This document shows, piece by piece, positions 33,856 to 44,325 of a stretch of 64,000 nt of DNA. The position numbers and the translations under genes were made by a program. The DNA comes from Antedon mediterranea (taxonomy: Eukaryota > Echinodermata > Crinoidea > Comatulida > Antedonidae): contig NC_092673.1 in the NCBI RefSeq assembly GCF_964355755.1, positions 13,211,001 through 13,275,000 of the forward strand. Reading direction: 5' to 3'. The number at the start of each line of letters is the position of its first letter. Within the stretch, counting starts at the first letter, position 1. The notes beneath the pieces are model-generated. The model did not search any database, was not told where the DNA came from, and was given only the letters and a program-made list of their open reading frames with translations.

Positions 33856-33867
33856 GTACGAACCCTG
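33856..33867 (-). repeat. Right terminal repeat of the hAT element
   Basis: GTACGAACCCTG on the plus strand, the inverse of the left end. Followed directly by the TAGTTA duplication. Confidence 0.85.
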
Positions 33868-34103
33868 TAGTTATTATACAATCCCTTTTGTTCTCATTTA
33901 ATTTACATAGCCTTGATATCCTTTGATAACTTTGATACTCAATACTTACATAACACATAAATAATATTGTATCTTGTAGCTACTGATTGATTGACTTTTT
34001 TTTATGGAAATTTTTTGCATAGTAATATTAAACTAAATTACCGTAATGTTATTATATATTATATGTTATATTATTACTGGCTACGTAATTTTGGCCCTCC
34101 TAC

Positions 34104-34397
34104 CTAACAAAAATCCTCATCCTTAAAAATCAATCCATCCTGAAAGCGACGTCCAATGTTTAGTATGTGCGCACGTTGGAATGTAGAATCATAGCCAATA
34201 TAATAATGTGGTGGGCCCGGCTTTTTTTTTGCACCTACACAAATTTTGCAACTAACCAATATTTCCAATTCTTTACTGATGCCAAGTAGGACACAGTGCA
34301 TCCAATTTATTGGAAAAGGTGTCGTCATGTCCTGCAATTTAGATAGCATGGTACGGTAAGGAAAGCAATCAATAATTTTATTTTTTCTTACCAACAA
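34104..34397 (-). pseudogene. CACTA-like transposase fragment
   Basis: 97 codons with FPYRTMLSKLQDMTTPFPIN, WMHCVLLGISKELEIL and IGRRFQDG. The D/N-x-MH-x-V-x-LG-x2-K motif, placed after a Pro-rich turn, is typical of CACTA/EnSpm-like transposases (Transposase_21-type; memory). A second version with an internal stop is at 40085-40175. No other part of this copy is obvious in the next 2.5 kb. Confidence 0.5.
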
Positions 34398-37034
34398 AAT
34401 TGGGGATGGTAACCAAATGAGAACTTAACGTACCGCTTCTCCCTTTATGACTGCCATTTGTGAATTTTCCTTAAAGCCATCATTTGTTCGTAGCAACGAT
34501 GTTCCTCCCATACAACCTTAGGCATATTTTGCACCCAAATGTTGTACTGCTTCATTTTTCAAAATAGCCGCCTATAAATAACAACACATTCACATATATC
34601 TCAGTAAAGATAGAGATGTATATTTGGTTCAAAATGTTCATAATCTATTTACTCTAATGGATCATTTTTTCCTAAAATGACAGGAAATATCGTTTTATGA
34701 CCAATTGACCATTAACCTGAACTCATCAGTATTTTGCTAACTACTGGTCATGGATACCTCAAACTGGTCTCAATTTGTTCAGAATATTTATTTTTATATT
34801 TGCATATAACAATAGAACTTTTTCTCCAGCTGTTTTTTCAGCCCAGAAAATAAAGCCAACTCAATCAAGTCTGTTATACAAAATAAAAGATGGTATCATT
34901 AATATTGCATTATAAATAAATGAGTGAAAGCTTGGACATAAAAGCTCATCATTGATTTAATAAAATATGTTTTATGTGAAGATTTAATTTAATACCTGTG
35001 AGGCATAAAGTGCATTGGTATAATGTGTATAATTTAATACTCAACCTCTCTTTCCAAGATTAACACTTGCACCATCTGCTCCAAACCTACTACTTTCGAC
35101 TTCCATCTTTCACCACAGCCTGTAGTAGAGTAGATTAATATAATAGAATATAATACTGTTCTGTGATTACTATCCAGGCCCAGGCTAAAGAATTTAATTA
35201 AACTTACCAGCTGCATGAGCATGTTCTACTTCTGTTCAACCAAACGATTTACAGGCAAAAATTACTATGAACCATCATAAAAATTTGATAGTGAAAAAGT
35301 TAATTTGCAGCCCTGCCACTTGACTGGGTTGGTCCAACTTTGTCCTGGTCCACATCGGGCTGCAATTACCATACGCTTGAATATGACAACCAGAGATAAC
35401 CTCACAATTTCGTATTTTAGCCTATGATCAGGACCTCCGTATACAGAATCAAGACTGGTTTAGATAAATGTAATTCTCTTGTCAATGATGCTGCATGGCG
35501 GAATGGTTAAGATGCCTGAAAGACAGCATCATTCAAAACAACAGCGCACTGTAACAGCAATAATACACGAGGATGTGTGAGTGTGATGGCGCAGAAACTT
35601 GGCCAGTGTAAAAACTCTCATCGACTGTTTTTGGAATGTCCACCTGAAACGAAACTGATGTTGTTAAATTTCCTTCGCTGTTATGATCATTGGCAGCCAG
35701 AGTTGTGTTGATCCAGGCAAAAAGGCTGTATAATGGTTCCTCAATTCCTCAAGATTGTATACTTGTACAGTGCTGCACAGGAGTGATTTTCTGGATGGGT
35801 GGTTCTTAACTGTCGCTTTTGAAGATCAGAAATATTAAAATGAACACAGAAATATTGGGAGGGAGAAAATGTCACAAATTGCAATAAAATCAGTAGTAGA
35901 GTACAGAAATTATAACAAATTGTCTTACCCGTATCTTATACTGTACAGAAAATCTATTAGTAAAACTCATGGCAGTATGACTGAGAGTGTTGCGGGGCAT
36001 AAACTGATAGATGGCACTGCTGTTCCCTCTTGGTATTTTTAAATTATCCTTTTCATCAGATCTGCCATTGCCATGAAGAGACAAATATATTACTTTTTTG
36101 TTAAACCAGTTTCCAAGTACTTACTTGCTACGTTTTGGCTATTTTCAGTAGCCTTGGTCACGCAAATGACGTTGAAATTTTTCGTCATTCGTCATGGTTG
36201 GGTGAATTGCGCTATCTCTCGTCTGATGTTCAGCTTTCTGCTGGTGTCCCCCTTTGGATGCTCGTGTGTCTCTTTTTATTATATCATTGTAGATATGGCT
36301 CAGTTGAATTATACCTCCACAAATCAGCAATGATGCCCATTTGCCCCTCAAGTATCACCTAACACACTCATCCATCACCGGGTTTTGGTCTGTTGAGGCA
36401 TCAAGTGTTTGGTCACTGTATATAGCACGCATCAGATGTGATGGAATGTTTGCTAAGCGCGAAAATCTGCAAAGTATTGAAGAAAAAATAAATGTTTCAT
36501 TAATATTTCATTCCAACCACCATTTATCATCGTTTCAAATGTATACTTTATATATACCAAAATATTAAAAAATTGGCCCTACAGTTTATTTTTTTAATGA
36601 AAACCTTTGCCTAAACTGCCTTTTCATCTTAAAGGAATAAAATTCTGGCAATTTTGAACACACAGATATACCATTTTACTCCATCCTGTGTTACTTCAGT
36701 TTGGGTTCAGTTTCTCTTACATGTTCAAACACAATTGTTGTGTGGCTGCCACAGTATCTAAAAACTCTGGAGCACTATTTTTACTCATTTTAAGCTGTAC
36801 GTCAAAACTACAAAAAGAGGTGCAGTTTGTATTCATATTATTTATTAACATCTAACTTTATATCTAAAACGAAAAATATGGCAAGGTAATAAATATTCTT
36901 TTTAGGAATTAAAAAATATAAATTTTCAAAAGTCATTTTCTAGTTTAATGAATGCCATTGAAAACTGAATTTAATCATAACCTGTACGAACCTTGTTTAT
37001 ACTTTACATTGTAAATAAATAAAATATGTTTTTT
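34398..37034. other. No confident gene
   Basis: Mostly AT-rich and unreadable. A minus-strand stretch near 36395-36470 reads RFSRLANIPSHLMRAIY, protein-like but unassigned. The plus frames at 36073-36362 are hydrophobic and overlap in three phases, so none is convincing. A GGCGGAATGGTTAAG word near 35498 resembles a tRNA A box but has no matching B box. Confidence 0.4.
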
Positions 37035-37350
37035 TAAACTGCATCCTTCGTGGATTAGCTGACTAAAGAATTGACTGCCTCTGAGACATCGATATCAATG
37101 TTGAAGTGGATAATGCCGTCAATCAATCCTTATTCATGGTACCTGCATTAAGTTTAAACTGAAGTACACGCCAGTTTTAAAAGAACAAAGATGTTCAGGA
37201 ACATTTCACTATTGAAATAGCATAAGAGGATGGTATGGCCGCTTTCTCCATGAACTTAGCCCTCCACCTGATCATTTCTGCAGAGACCAGTTCCGGTGAT
37301 GGCAGATCATCCTCGTAAAGAGCTACCGTTGCAGAAATATCCACTTGCCT
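37035..37350 (-). pseudogene. hAT dimerisation-domain remnant
   Basis: Minus-strand reading gives ALYEDDLPSPELVSAEMIRW, RAKFMEKAAIPSS, then in another phase NIFVLLKLACTS, and in a further phase LIDGIIHFNIDIDVSEAVNS. This order (LYxDDLPSP-x7-E-x2-RW, PNIxVLLxLACT, then LxLIHxNxDIxxxxAVxxF) is the C-terminal part of a ZMYM1/TTF-type hAT-like family (memory). The central ERSFS region is deleted. It belongs to a different hAT lineage from the element at 30-34 kb. Confidence 0.55.
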
Positions 37351-37664
37351 CTCTATTATTACTGACGGAATTAAACCAAGCAGCTTTGAACTATTTCCAG
37401 GTCAGTAAAAATTATCATATTGAGTGACAATGTACAGCAAGAAGATTATCTTAAAAGCTACTGTTTACTGTAATAAATTACCTTTCTTTTAAATGTGAAG
37501 TCTGCAGTGTTTCTTTGAATTTGCTGACTTGGCTTTGATAATATCAACAAACAGATCTTTCGCGTATAAATCCAATCCAACGGCAAGGCTCTAGGCTCAG
37601 TATAGCACAATACTATAGGTTATCTTAATACAATAGGTTCTATTGTTCTCTAGTTCTTCCAAAG
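37351..37664. other. Spacer, nothing recognised
   Basis: AT-rich, without a protein-like frame, between the hAT remnant and the zinc-binding exon. Confidence 0.4.
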
Positions 37665-37944
37665 TTGTGTAACTGGTTGGTTGGTTTGGTGCATTCAACT
37701 ACAGTTCGACAACATTTACATGTCACATTTAAAGACAGATAACATTGGGCAAATATTGGTTGTACAGCAGTAATAGAGGAAAATGGCCAGGAGTGTAACA
37801 AACAAAACACTGAACTGTGTCAGTATCCTCATAAAGAGGCTGACACAGGTTTGTAAGAAGTTTACAAATATTACATTTAAAAGAATTCATAGTATTACTT
37901 GGCACAAATGATGATGGTACTGGAATGAAAATGGGTGGATGCAA
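37665..37944 (-). pseudogene. Zinc-binding (RING-like) exon, copy A
   Basis: Reads SFKCNICKLLTNLCQPLYED, TDTVQCFVCYTPGHF, then in a shifted phase FAQCYLSLNVTCKCCRTVVE and C. The same pattern occurs at 42.8-43.3 kb (CKSCVQPLYDEADSVQC...CQCCRTVVKC), so the two are homologous copies. The cysteine pairs, QPLY-x-(D/E) and CxCCRTVV core look like a treble-clef or RING-type zinc region of a transposon protein. I infer it belongs to the FGDYEYL family because copy B has both parts. Confidence 0.5.
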
Positions 37945-39299
37945 GTTATTGAAATGTTTTGTTGTGTTTTATTTATTGGGCGATGTCTGTTTGTGGAAGG
38001 TCTTGCTTCTTTTTCGGGGGTCTTCCTTCCTTTTTTGGTCCTCCAACAAAACACACGCTTCACATGATATTCTTTTGTGTGGTGCCCACTCAGCTAATCT
38101 TCTCAATGATGTATTATTGTCTATTTTTTGGAACAGAACCTACACATGTATCAACATCAAGTGACACATCCAATCCGCTTGTCTTTATTTTATTTAATTT
38201 ATCACCTACATAAAAAATTAATACAATTAAACCCGTTTTTATACAAGGACAAACATTTAAAATGAATATTTATCAACAAAATAGAATATGTGATTTTTTC
38301 TTGAAAACTAGAGAAACTCTGTGCGACTTGTGTCAAATATGTGCGTATGAGCTACCAATACATTTCTACGGGAGCCGCTGATAATGTCCTCTATTTTATC
38401 GAAATCTAAATTTCCAAACAATCGCACTTAACATGACTTGCGTGTTGATGAAAATGTTGACGATATCAATAAACAACAAGAAAAGTAAGTAAGAAGCGTC
38501 CGTACAGTTACTACTTCCATTGACTGTTAACTTAATTATAATTGTATAATTAAAACTACAGTAAAAAGACAACCATGCCTAATCAACTTGGTTATTCGTA
38601 AGGTTATACATAATTTAATTTTTAAAAAAAGCCACAAACATAAATTCATTTAAATAAATAATGTTAATTTTAGTTTCAGCAGGGAAAATTGAAAGCTGTT
38701 TCTTTACCTCATTGAATACGTTTATGAATTCTTTAATGGAATTCATCATTAAATATGTGGATATAGTACTGTAGAAGTAATTGCACATAACTAAACGGTA
38801 AGTTAAACTTTTTAGAAATCACGCAGAAAAGTTGATAATTAATGCCAATTAAGACTTTTTTCCTGAAGCTTAATTTATTATTATCTATGAGTTAATCCCA
38901 TATTGCCAAAATATTGTCGATATCCTAATATCTTTCAAAAATGTTTAATTTAATTCAGATCTAATTTTATGCATGCAGGAATCGGGAGAAACATCGCAAA
39001 TTCGGAATCTCACCAGCGCATTGGTGCGATTTGTTAACCTTTTTTTTAATTCCTCAGTGTATTAATTTCATGGAGATCTTCAGGATGTACAGTAATTTGT
39101 AACTCTTGTTGAGGGTATTACGCTATTGATTTCCTAGCTGATGAGTGCAATAATAGTTTTTATGCAGGAGATCCTATCAATAGTCACTGCCTATTTATAA
39201 CAGTAAGGATCGAAATAGCCATTGCATCATCGATATTATAGTAAATGGCCTAGTCCATTTCAATTCAATTAATACAAATCGGCTTGGATACTATAGAAA
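37945..39299. other. No gene recognised
   Basis: Hydrophobic plus-strand frames at 37925-38213 overlap each other in two phases and look spurious. The rest is AT-rich, without repeats or structures I can name. Confidence 0.45.
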
Positions 39300-39440
39300 T
39301 GAAGCCCTGTTGGCTAAATATGATTCCTTGGAACAGAAACAATAATGTCACCCGATATGTGCATAAATATACCATGATTTTGGATATGATTAACTGGTAT
39401 CAACAAAATCCCTGACGGCTTAACTACTACAATCATACAA
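39300..39440 (-). pseudogene. C-terminal exon of CACTA-like copy Y
   Basis: Reads VVVKPSGILLIPVNHIQNH, then GIFMHISGDIIVSVPRNHI. It is a diverged duplicate of 40900-41152 (QVVKPSGIVLVPKSLDIYAH, ISGDINVSVPRN). Placed downstream of the other CACTA-like pieces at 39.7-40.7 kb on the same strand, it would be the C-terminal end of that copy. Confidence 0.45.
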
Positions 39441-39719
39441 AGTTATGAATGCTCTACTGTAGATGTTTGATTGACAATTGTTTAACTGACTGCGGTAGTG
39501 AATGCCATTCCGATAGCAAACAATATCTGAAAACAATTATTTAAACATATTCCTATGTAATGGTCATATTACTAGGCCAACAATGCAACTCGACAGATAA
39601 TGTATTTATAAAGCTCATGCATATACTATGTCGGCGTCGCTAACAAATGCTTGTGTCATTAGGCATATCCTTGATACGAACATACAAAAGTGGTAAAAAA
39701 TAACCTCTTAAAACCAGTA
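39441..39719. other. Spacer within decayed CACTA-like copy Y
   Basis: No protein-like frame. Probably a former intron. Confidence 0.35.
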
Positions 39720-39941
39720 CTAAGAAATTCTCTGTACTCTGAAGCTGTGACACAAAGTAGAATAAGGCACCCACATACGGGCCAAGTTATAGATTTTTAA
39801 TAGATTACTATGTTTACGTTTCCAATGCTGGCAATCATCTAAAGTTGTCTGACGCCATGCAATAAAAAAAGGAAGTTTACTATTTAGAAACCGCCTATTC
39901 AAAAGAGCAATCTGAATAAAAGCGAACAAGTTAATGTGCAT
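39720..39941 (-). pseudogene. CACTA-like transposase exon (HWK region)
   Basis: 73 codons with NRRFLNSKLPFFIAWRQT and DDCQHWKRKHSNLLKIYNLA. In CACTA-like transposases a stretch of this type, usually HWKASE followed by a WLLxYSLP segment, lies C-terminal of the MHxVxLG motif (memory). The order here (40.7, 40.1, 39.8 kb on the minus strand) is consistent with that. Confidence 0.45.
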
Positions 39942-40084
39942 AGTTTAGTTACAAGTTTTTAACGGTGTTATTTGCCTATTAATAATCCGCTAATTTCTAT
40001 GCTAACAAATTTTTGTAGTAATTTGGGTCTACCAGACCTCTTTCAAGATATGCCTACCTTTGATCCCATATAAAATTGTTTTCT

Positions 40085-40175
40085 TTTTGAGTCCTTACTA
40101 AACCAAAGATTTACCTTTCCCTTAGCTCCAAGAAGAACACAATGCATCTAGTCGACTAGAAATATGGTCACCTCG
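40085..40175 (-). pseudogene. CACTA-like transposase exon (MHCVLLG region)
   Basis: Reads TIFLVD, a stop, then MHCVLLGAKGKVNLWFSKDS. It is the counterpart of PFPINWMHCVLLGISKEL at 34.3 kb, with a stop in place of the Trp. Part of the decayed copy Y. Confidence 0.5.
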
Positions 40176-40504
40176 CACCTGCATAGATAAATAAGTAGTA
40201 TATAAAAGTGTAATTATGTTTTATATACTACAGTATTGCTCTACTTTATACTATATTGTACGGACTACGTTTGTCTGCAAGCCCTAGCTTCATGGTTAGT
40301 TCATACAACTCTCTTTTAAGTTAGGCCGATAAGATTAATGCGTATGCATGTTGAGGAGAAGATACAGAGTTCCAGTCCTGGATGGGTGCTTTTTTTTTAA
40401 TTCTCACCACATGTTTTCATATTTCGTATAAATTAAGTTCGTTCTTTCATTTATAGCTCATAAATTACGGTATGAATATAAAAATAACTTACAGAATCTC
40501 TTGA

Positions 40505-40741
40505 TTACGACTTGTCTCGCATCGCACTATGAAGATAATATCGATGCAACAGACAATTTGTTGCCGTGGCTCCCTCAGCAAAGCACACATGGCAGCCAAA
40601 CTTGCCATTGTACTGTTTCATATTGCAACAATTGCCTTTGCTGGTAAGTCTACTGCCACAGCCAATAGCCTCGTCTTTTCTACCATAGAATGTCATCATC
40701 TCAATGCCTAATAATATGATATTGTACCATTCATGATTCAA
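40505..40741 (-). pseudogene. CACTA-like transposase exon (NMKQYNGKFGC region)
   Basis: 78 codons containing IGCGSRLTSKGNCCNMKQYN followed by GKFGCHVCFAEGATATNC. The (L/C)NMKQ(F/Y)NGx(Y/F)GC-x2-C core marks the middle of CACTA-like transposases (memory). With 40085-40175 and 39720-39941 it forms three co-linear pieces of one decayed minus-strand gene. Confidence 0.55.
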
Positions 40742-40899
40742 TATACTATATAAGGTACTGTAATGTAATTGTGTTGCGTTGTTAAGTGTTTATCAAACAA
40801 AAATTGCTATTTTTCAATAAATAAAAAAAATCTCGTTTTTAATCTATGATTAATCAATATATGGTTGAGCGTTTAGTCATGCTCCAATAGATTTCTTGG
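40742..40899. other. Spacer
   Basis: Short AT-rich interval between copy Y and the C-terminal exon of copy X. Nothing coded. Confidence 0.35.
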
Positions 40900-41152
40900 A
40901 ACAGAAACATTAATGTCACCTGATATGTGCATAAATATCCAATGATTTTGGTACTAACACAATTCCTGACGGCTTAACTACTTGAATATGGTTGACAATT
41001 GCATGACAAGATTTAAATTTCTCAATTAATCCAAATGGAGACGTCATTGTAAATAGAAAAAGGAGAATTTTTCCGGTGTCACATTGATCCTCATAATGAA
41101 ATACAATCACCGTATTGCTACGAGTTTTGTTTTCGCCTCCTTCCCTCTGCAT
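40900..41152 (-). pseudogene. C-terminal exon of CACTA-like copy X
   Basis: Reads TRSNTVIVFHYEDQCDTGKI, TSPFGLIEKFKSCHAIVNHI, QVVKPSGIVLVPKSLDIYAH, ISGDINVSVPRN. It is homologous to 39300-39440. Because it lies upstream of the copy Y pieces on the same strand, it must come from a separate element arranged in tandem. Confidence 0.5.
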
Positions 41153-41355
41153 GTCAACACGGAATTTCCTTAGGTGAATCTGTAAAATTTTCCTGTATAT
41201 TGATAATATTGATTTAATATGTCCATATGTGTATCATCTTCTTTGATGGAATGTATATTGCTTGTATTTCTCATTCTCTTCTCTTGTTCATTTGATATAG
41301 TAGTATGCATTCATGTATACCATTACTTAAATTATGCATGGCATTCACACATGCT

Positions 41356-41390
41356 ACTCTAATATATATATAATATATATATATTAGAGT
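41356..41390. repeat. Perfect AT-rich palindrome
   Basis: A 17-base arm (ACTCTAATATATATATA), one spacer base, and its exact complement. It continues into more AT dinucleotide repeats to about 41417. It may simply be a microsatellite end. Confidence 0.7.
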
Positions 41391-41639
41391 ATATTATATA
41401 TAAATATATATTATAAAATTAATACAGAATGTACACTATCATACAAAATTACAAATGTTCTACCGTAGAAGTTTGGGTGACAACTGTTTGGTGAGTGCTG
41501 TGACGGTTACTTCCTTAACTGACTGTAGTAGTGACCTCAGATTTTGTATAATTGACGGTATTTTCCAAGGCTGCACCAATTTTTTTAGTAGCACCTGATC
41601 TTCCCCCAACCCCATCCCCAACAGCGCAGATCCGTTTCT

Positions 41640-41665
41640 AATAGTAGGGGGGGGGGGGGGGGAGA
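41640..41665. repeat. Poly(G) run
   Basis: A run of about 18 G residues starting near 41645. A matching-length C run occurs at 52567-52585. Such runs are prone to sequencing and assembly error. Confidence 0.8.
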
Positions 41666-41702
41666 CACGTATAAAAATGAAATACTTTGCGATTTTACTT
41701 AC

Positions 41703-41779
41703 AATTAGCTACTGTTAGCCCATATATGCGTGTTAGATATTCATAGTCTCCGAATATGAAAACAGTAATTTGTTTGTCT
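41703..41779 (-). pseudogene. FGDYEYL exon, copy B
   Basis: A 77-base exon with a TTTTATAG acceptor and GTAAGT donor encodes RDKQITVFIFGDYEYLTRIY, GLTVANC. The exon in copy C (57860-57936) has exactly the same length and phase (KQVKVFVFGDYEYLARICGL). The FGDYE(Y/F)L-x3-YGL-x-GA motif marks an uncharacterised transposon-associated protein family found in many invertebrates and fish (memory). Confidence 0.65.
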
Positions 41780-41879
41780 CTATAAAATGAAACGAAGTGA
41801 CAAATTTAGTTTTATCTTATTTAATATATTTAATATGGGTCACATGTTGTAAAAGAATAATTATACAACTATGTACTAA

Positions 41880-42125
41880 CCTTATTACTGCATGTTGCAA
41901 ATGTTTAATTTGATTCAAATGCCTTTGTAGGCCTGTCCTCAGGTTTTGTGTAGTGTGTTGCCTCAAAACAATCCACAACAACAGTATTTTGGAGTGAGTT
42001 TGGGTGGTCAACATTTGCAATTTGAATCATTTGTTTAAAATTCCCACCCCACCTTATCACCGCCAACTTTTATCCAAAATTGAGAGATGGGAATTTTTCC
42101 GTTGTGCCATGTAAGTAGGTTAAGC
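41880..42125 (-). pseudogene. GGD exon, copy B
   Basis: Reads LTWHNGKIPISQFWIKVGGD, K, then after a one-base shift GGNFKQMIQIANVDHPNSL, QNTVVVDCFEATHY and, in the first phase again, NLRTGLQRHLNQIKHLQHAV; a GTTAGT donor follows. It aligns residue by residue with copy C (58045-58300) and with copy D (55563-55785). The GGD may hold a catalytic Asp (inference). Confidence 0.65.
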
Positions 42126-42234
42126 CTATACAATAATTATTTTTATATTAATTACCACCTTTTTCCAGCCTCAGATAAATATATAATGTAATGTTAATTT
42201 TTTAGTGTTAATTGTTTTTTACAATATTCACTTA

Positions 42235-42375
42235 CTTATCCAATTCATTAATTTGTTGTTCCATTAATTCGTCTGTGTGGATTATTGACAAGTATTCAGA
42301 AATTAAGTTTCCACTGATAATATGTTCTTGCTGTCCACTCATATTGGCCTCGCATTCTGTTTGTATGCCATAATT
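42235..42375 (-). pseudogene. TECEA exon, copy B
   Basis: Reads NYGIQTECEANMSGQQEHII, SGNLISEYLSI and MEQQINELDK. The counterpart in copy C is YGVRTECEAKMRHQKNIIID, DNLISQYVPMEYS. It lies immediately upstream of the GGD exon in both copies. Confidence 0.6.
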
Positions 42376-42419
42376 CAACCTGTTAGTGGCGGTTTCATCA
42401 CTGTTGGTTGAATCTAGCC

Positions 42420-42720
42420 AGCACTCTCAGATATGACATGGTCCCAGCTGTATTGTAAATGAGAGTTCTCTGTTTCGTTTCCAGGTCAAACACAGGATAG
42501 TTTGAATAGCCAATAAGTCGCCGATTGGTAATTTGAAAGGTGTAGATAAGAGTTTTTGCAATTCTTTTGGCATGGATTTGATCTCGTCTGCCTGTTGAAT
42601 ATTGGTCTCTTCACCATTGACCTGACCCGATTAACAAATTTGGTTGTGTTTCGAATGGTCCTTTTACCAGCAAGTGAAGAATCTATCCTAGCCTTTGGAA
42701 CATTGAACTGTCTGGATTGT
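42420..42720 (-). pseudogene. Helical exon, copy B
   Basis: Reads VPKARIDSSLAGKRTIRNTT, KFVNRVRSMV, then in a shifted phase EETNIQQADEIKSMPKELQK, LLSTPFKLPIGDLLAIQTIL, CLTWKRNRELS. This is protein-like over 90 codons with one frameshift. It lies between the zinc region and the TECEA exon. Confidence 0.55.
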
Positions 42721-42829
42721 CTGAAATGATGATTTACACTACTGTAGCCAAAATTGCATTTTTTAAAAATAAGGTGGGGTGGGGGTTGGCAAAAATAATT
42801 TTATGCTGGTAAGTTAATAGTAAGAACGC

Positions 42830-43320
42830 TAAATTAAGATCATGTACATTTGGAAGACACACATTTCCCTTTACACAAAAGTTGGCAGTTGTCTTGTCGT
42901 TTGATTGGGCCAACTTGGTTTTTATAATGTGTTGACCTAGTTCCTCCATTATTGGTGTTAGTGGAATGTGTGGAGGATGATGTAATGTCATCAATTGTAG
43001 TATTGTTTGAAAGGCTGGTGATATGTTGATGCATTGTGATGTAGACGGGCTAAAGTAATCGTGGTCCAGAATACAAACATGACTGGATTCGTCCCAACAT
43101 TTAACAACAGTTCGACAACATTGGCATTGTGACAACAGACGACAAATAACACTCTGCAAATATTGGCTGAGCTTCAGTAATAGATTCAAAGTGCACAGGA
43201 ACATTATATACAGCACATTGCACTGAATCGGCCTCGTCATAGAGAGGCTGAACACAGCTTTTACAAACAATATGTTGACATGGTGGAACAACAGCACATT
43301 ACAATTACAATTTTAAACTA
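42830..43320 (-). pseudogene. RING-like zinc region, copy B
   Basis: The best reading is CAVVPPCQHIVCKSCVQPLY, DEADSVQCAVYNVPVHFE, then after a shift QSVICRLLSQCQCCRTVVKC and WDESSHVC. This gives a C...C-x-H-x2-C-x2-C cluster like a RING core, followed by a second C-x2-C...H-x2-C cluster. RAG1 and RAG1-like transposon proteins also have a RING followed by extra zinc fingers; the similarity here is in pattern, not proven. The 3' part (42840-43034) is a Ser/Thr/Asn-rich linker. A homologous segment is at 37665-37944. Confidence 0.5.
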
Positions 43321-43917
43321 ATTAAATACTGTAGTTCATTTGTACATTAAAAAAATAAATTAACATGTTGAACATACATGTCATACTCTGTTAGGTAGCT
43401 AAAAACATGATCTTTTATGTTTGTCAATCTGACAACAGCAACTTCTTCTAGAGACAATCCTTCGATTGAAGAAGCCCCTTCACATTTCACGATTATGTAT
43501 TTATGCGTTTAGACCAAATGGTCCTTAATTATGTCCTTTTGCTCAACCCGCATGACCCGAACATTATATACAGCACATTGCACTGAATCGGCCTCGTCAT
43601 AGAGAGGCTGAACACAGCTTTTACAAACAATATGTTGACATGGTGGAACAACAGCACATTACAATTACAATTTTAAACTAATTAAATACTGTAGTTCATT
43701 TGTACATTAAAAAAATAAATTAACATGTTGAACATACATGTCATACTCTGTTAGGTAGCTAAAAACATGATCTTTTATGTTTGTCAATCTGACAACAGCA
43801 ACTTCTTCTAGAGACAATCCTTCGATTGAAGAAGCCCCTTCACATTTCACGATTATGTATTTATGCGTTTAGACCAAATGGTCCTTAATTATGTCCTTTT
43901 GCTCAACCCGCATGACC
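43201..43917. repeat. Exact tandem duplication, 360 bp period
   Basis: Bases 43201-43557 recur at 43561-43917 with no difference seen in a base-by-base read; the period is 360. The unit starts ACATTATATACAGCACATTG and ends CTCAACCCGCATGACC. It includes the start of the zinc-region exon (43201-43300 and its copy), so that exon segment is duplicated. Perfect identity inside otherwise heavily decayed sequence means a very recent event or an assembly artefact. Confidence 0.92.
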
Positions 43918-44325
43918 TTTTCAGAGGCAAATAACCCAGGACAGAATCTAAATGTTAGAGAATAGTATGTTATTTGTTTTGCAAAATCTTTTATTTATGA
44001 TCAAAAGCTTCAGTATATCAAATTGAGCACTAATTTAATGTGTTAATGTTATTGATTATTTATGCTATTATTAATAATTACTAAGCAAATGAATTACAAC
44101 AATTTGTCATAATTAAAACAATAATATGATTAACATACCTTCGCAAATTGCGTTGCTGATTCCAATTAATGTGGCATCCGTTCATTATTGCAATTCAAGG
44201 CATTTTGTTTTTTGCATCCATCCGGCTGTTGTGTAGGGCAGACTTCAGTAAAGTGACTAGGTATTCACAATTTCTCTAACTACACTTTGTATTGTCATAA
44301 AGGCGCGTTCTTATGAAAGCCCATT
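43918..44325. other. Spacer, nothing recognised
   Basis: AT-rich sequence between the tandem duplication and the inverted-repeat unit. No frame or repeat of note. Confidence 0.4.

Larger units (their letters stand above)
30004..33873 (+). mobile_element. hAT-type DNA transposon, almost complete
   Basis: The terminal inverted repeats start CAGGGTTCGTAC (30010-30021) and, complemented, end at 33867. They are flanked by the direct repeat TAGTTA (30004-30009 and 33868-33873). The element body is 3858 bp. hAT elements usually make 8-base duplications; here six are clear. Sub-terminal copies of GTCCTTGAAATGTCC-like words lie on both sides (30085-30115, 33787-33835). It holds one gene with a single intron encoding a hAT-like transposase, and a striking palindrome upstream of it. 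It is the best-preserved element in the window. Confidence 0.9.

Noticed and set aside
35490-35530. tRNA-like A-box word TGGCGGAATGGTTAAG
   Set aside because: No B box at a suitable distance and no cloverleaf pairing could be drawn.
36073-36362. Overlapping plus-strand frames with hydrophobic stretches
   Set aside because: Three phases are open at once over the same bases and none has splice sites or a motif; chance openness is the simpler reading.
40270-40405. Pol III-like unit: AGCTTCATGGTTAG, GAGTTCCAGTCC, then poly(T)
   Set aside because: The spacing between the A-box-like and B-box-like words is about 80 bases, too long for a tRNA, and no acceptor stem is visible.
41640-41665. G-run as a G-quadruplex regulatory site
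   Set aside because: A simple homopolymer in decayed sequence with no adjacent gene; slippage or assembly error is more likely.
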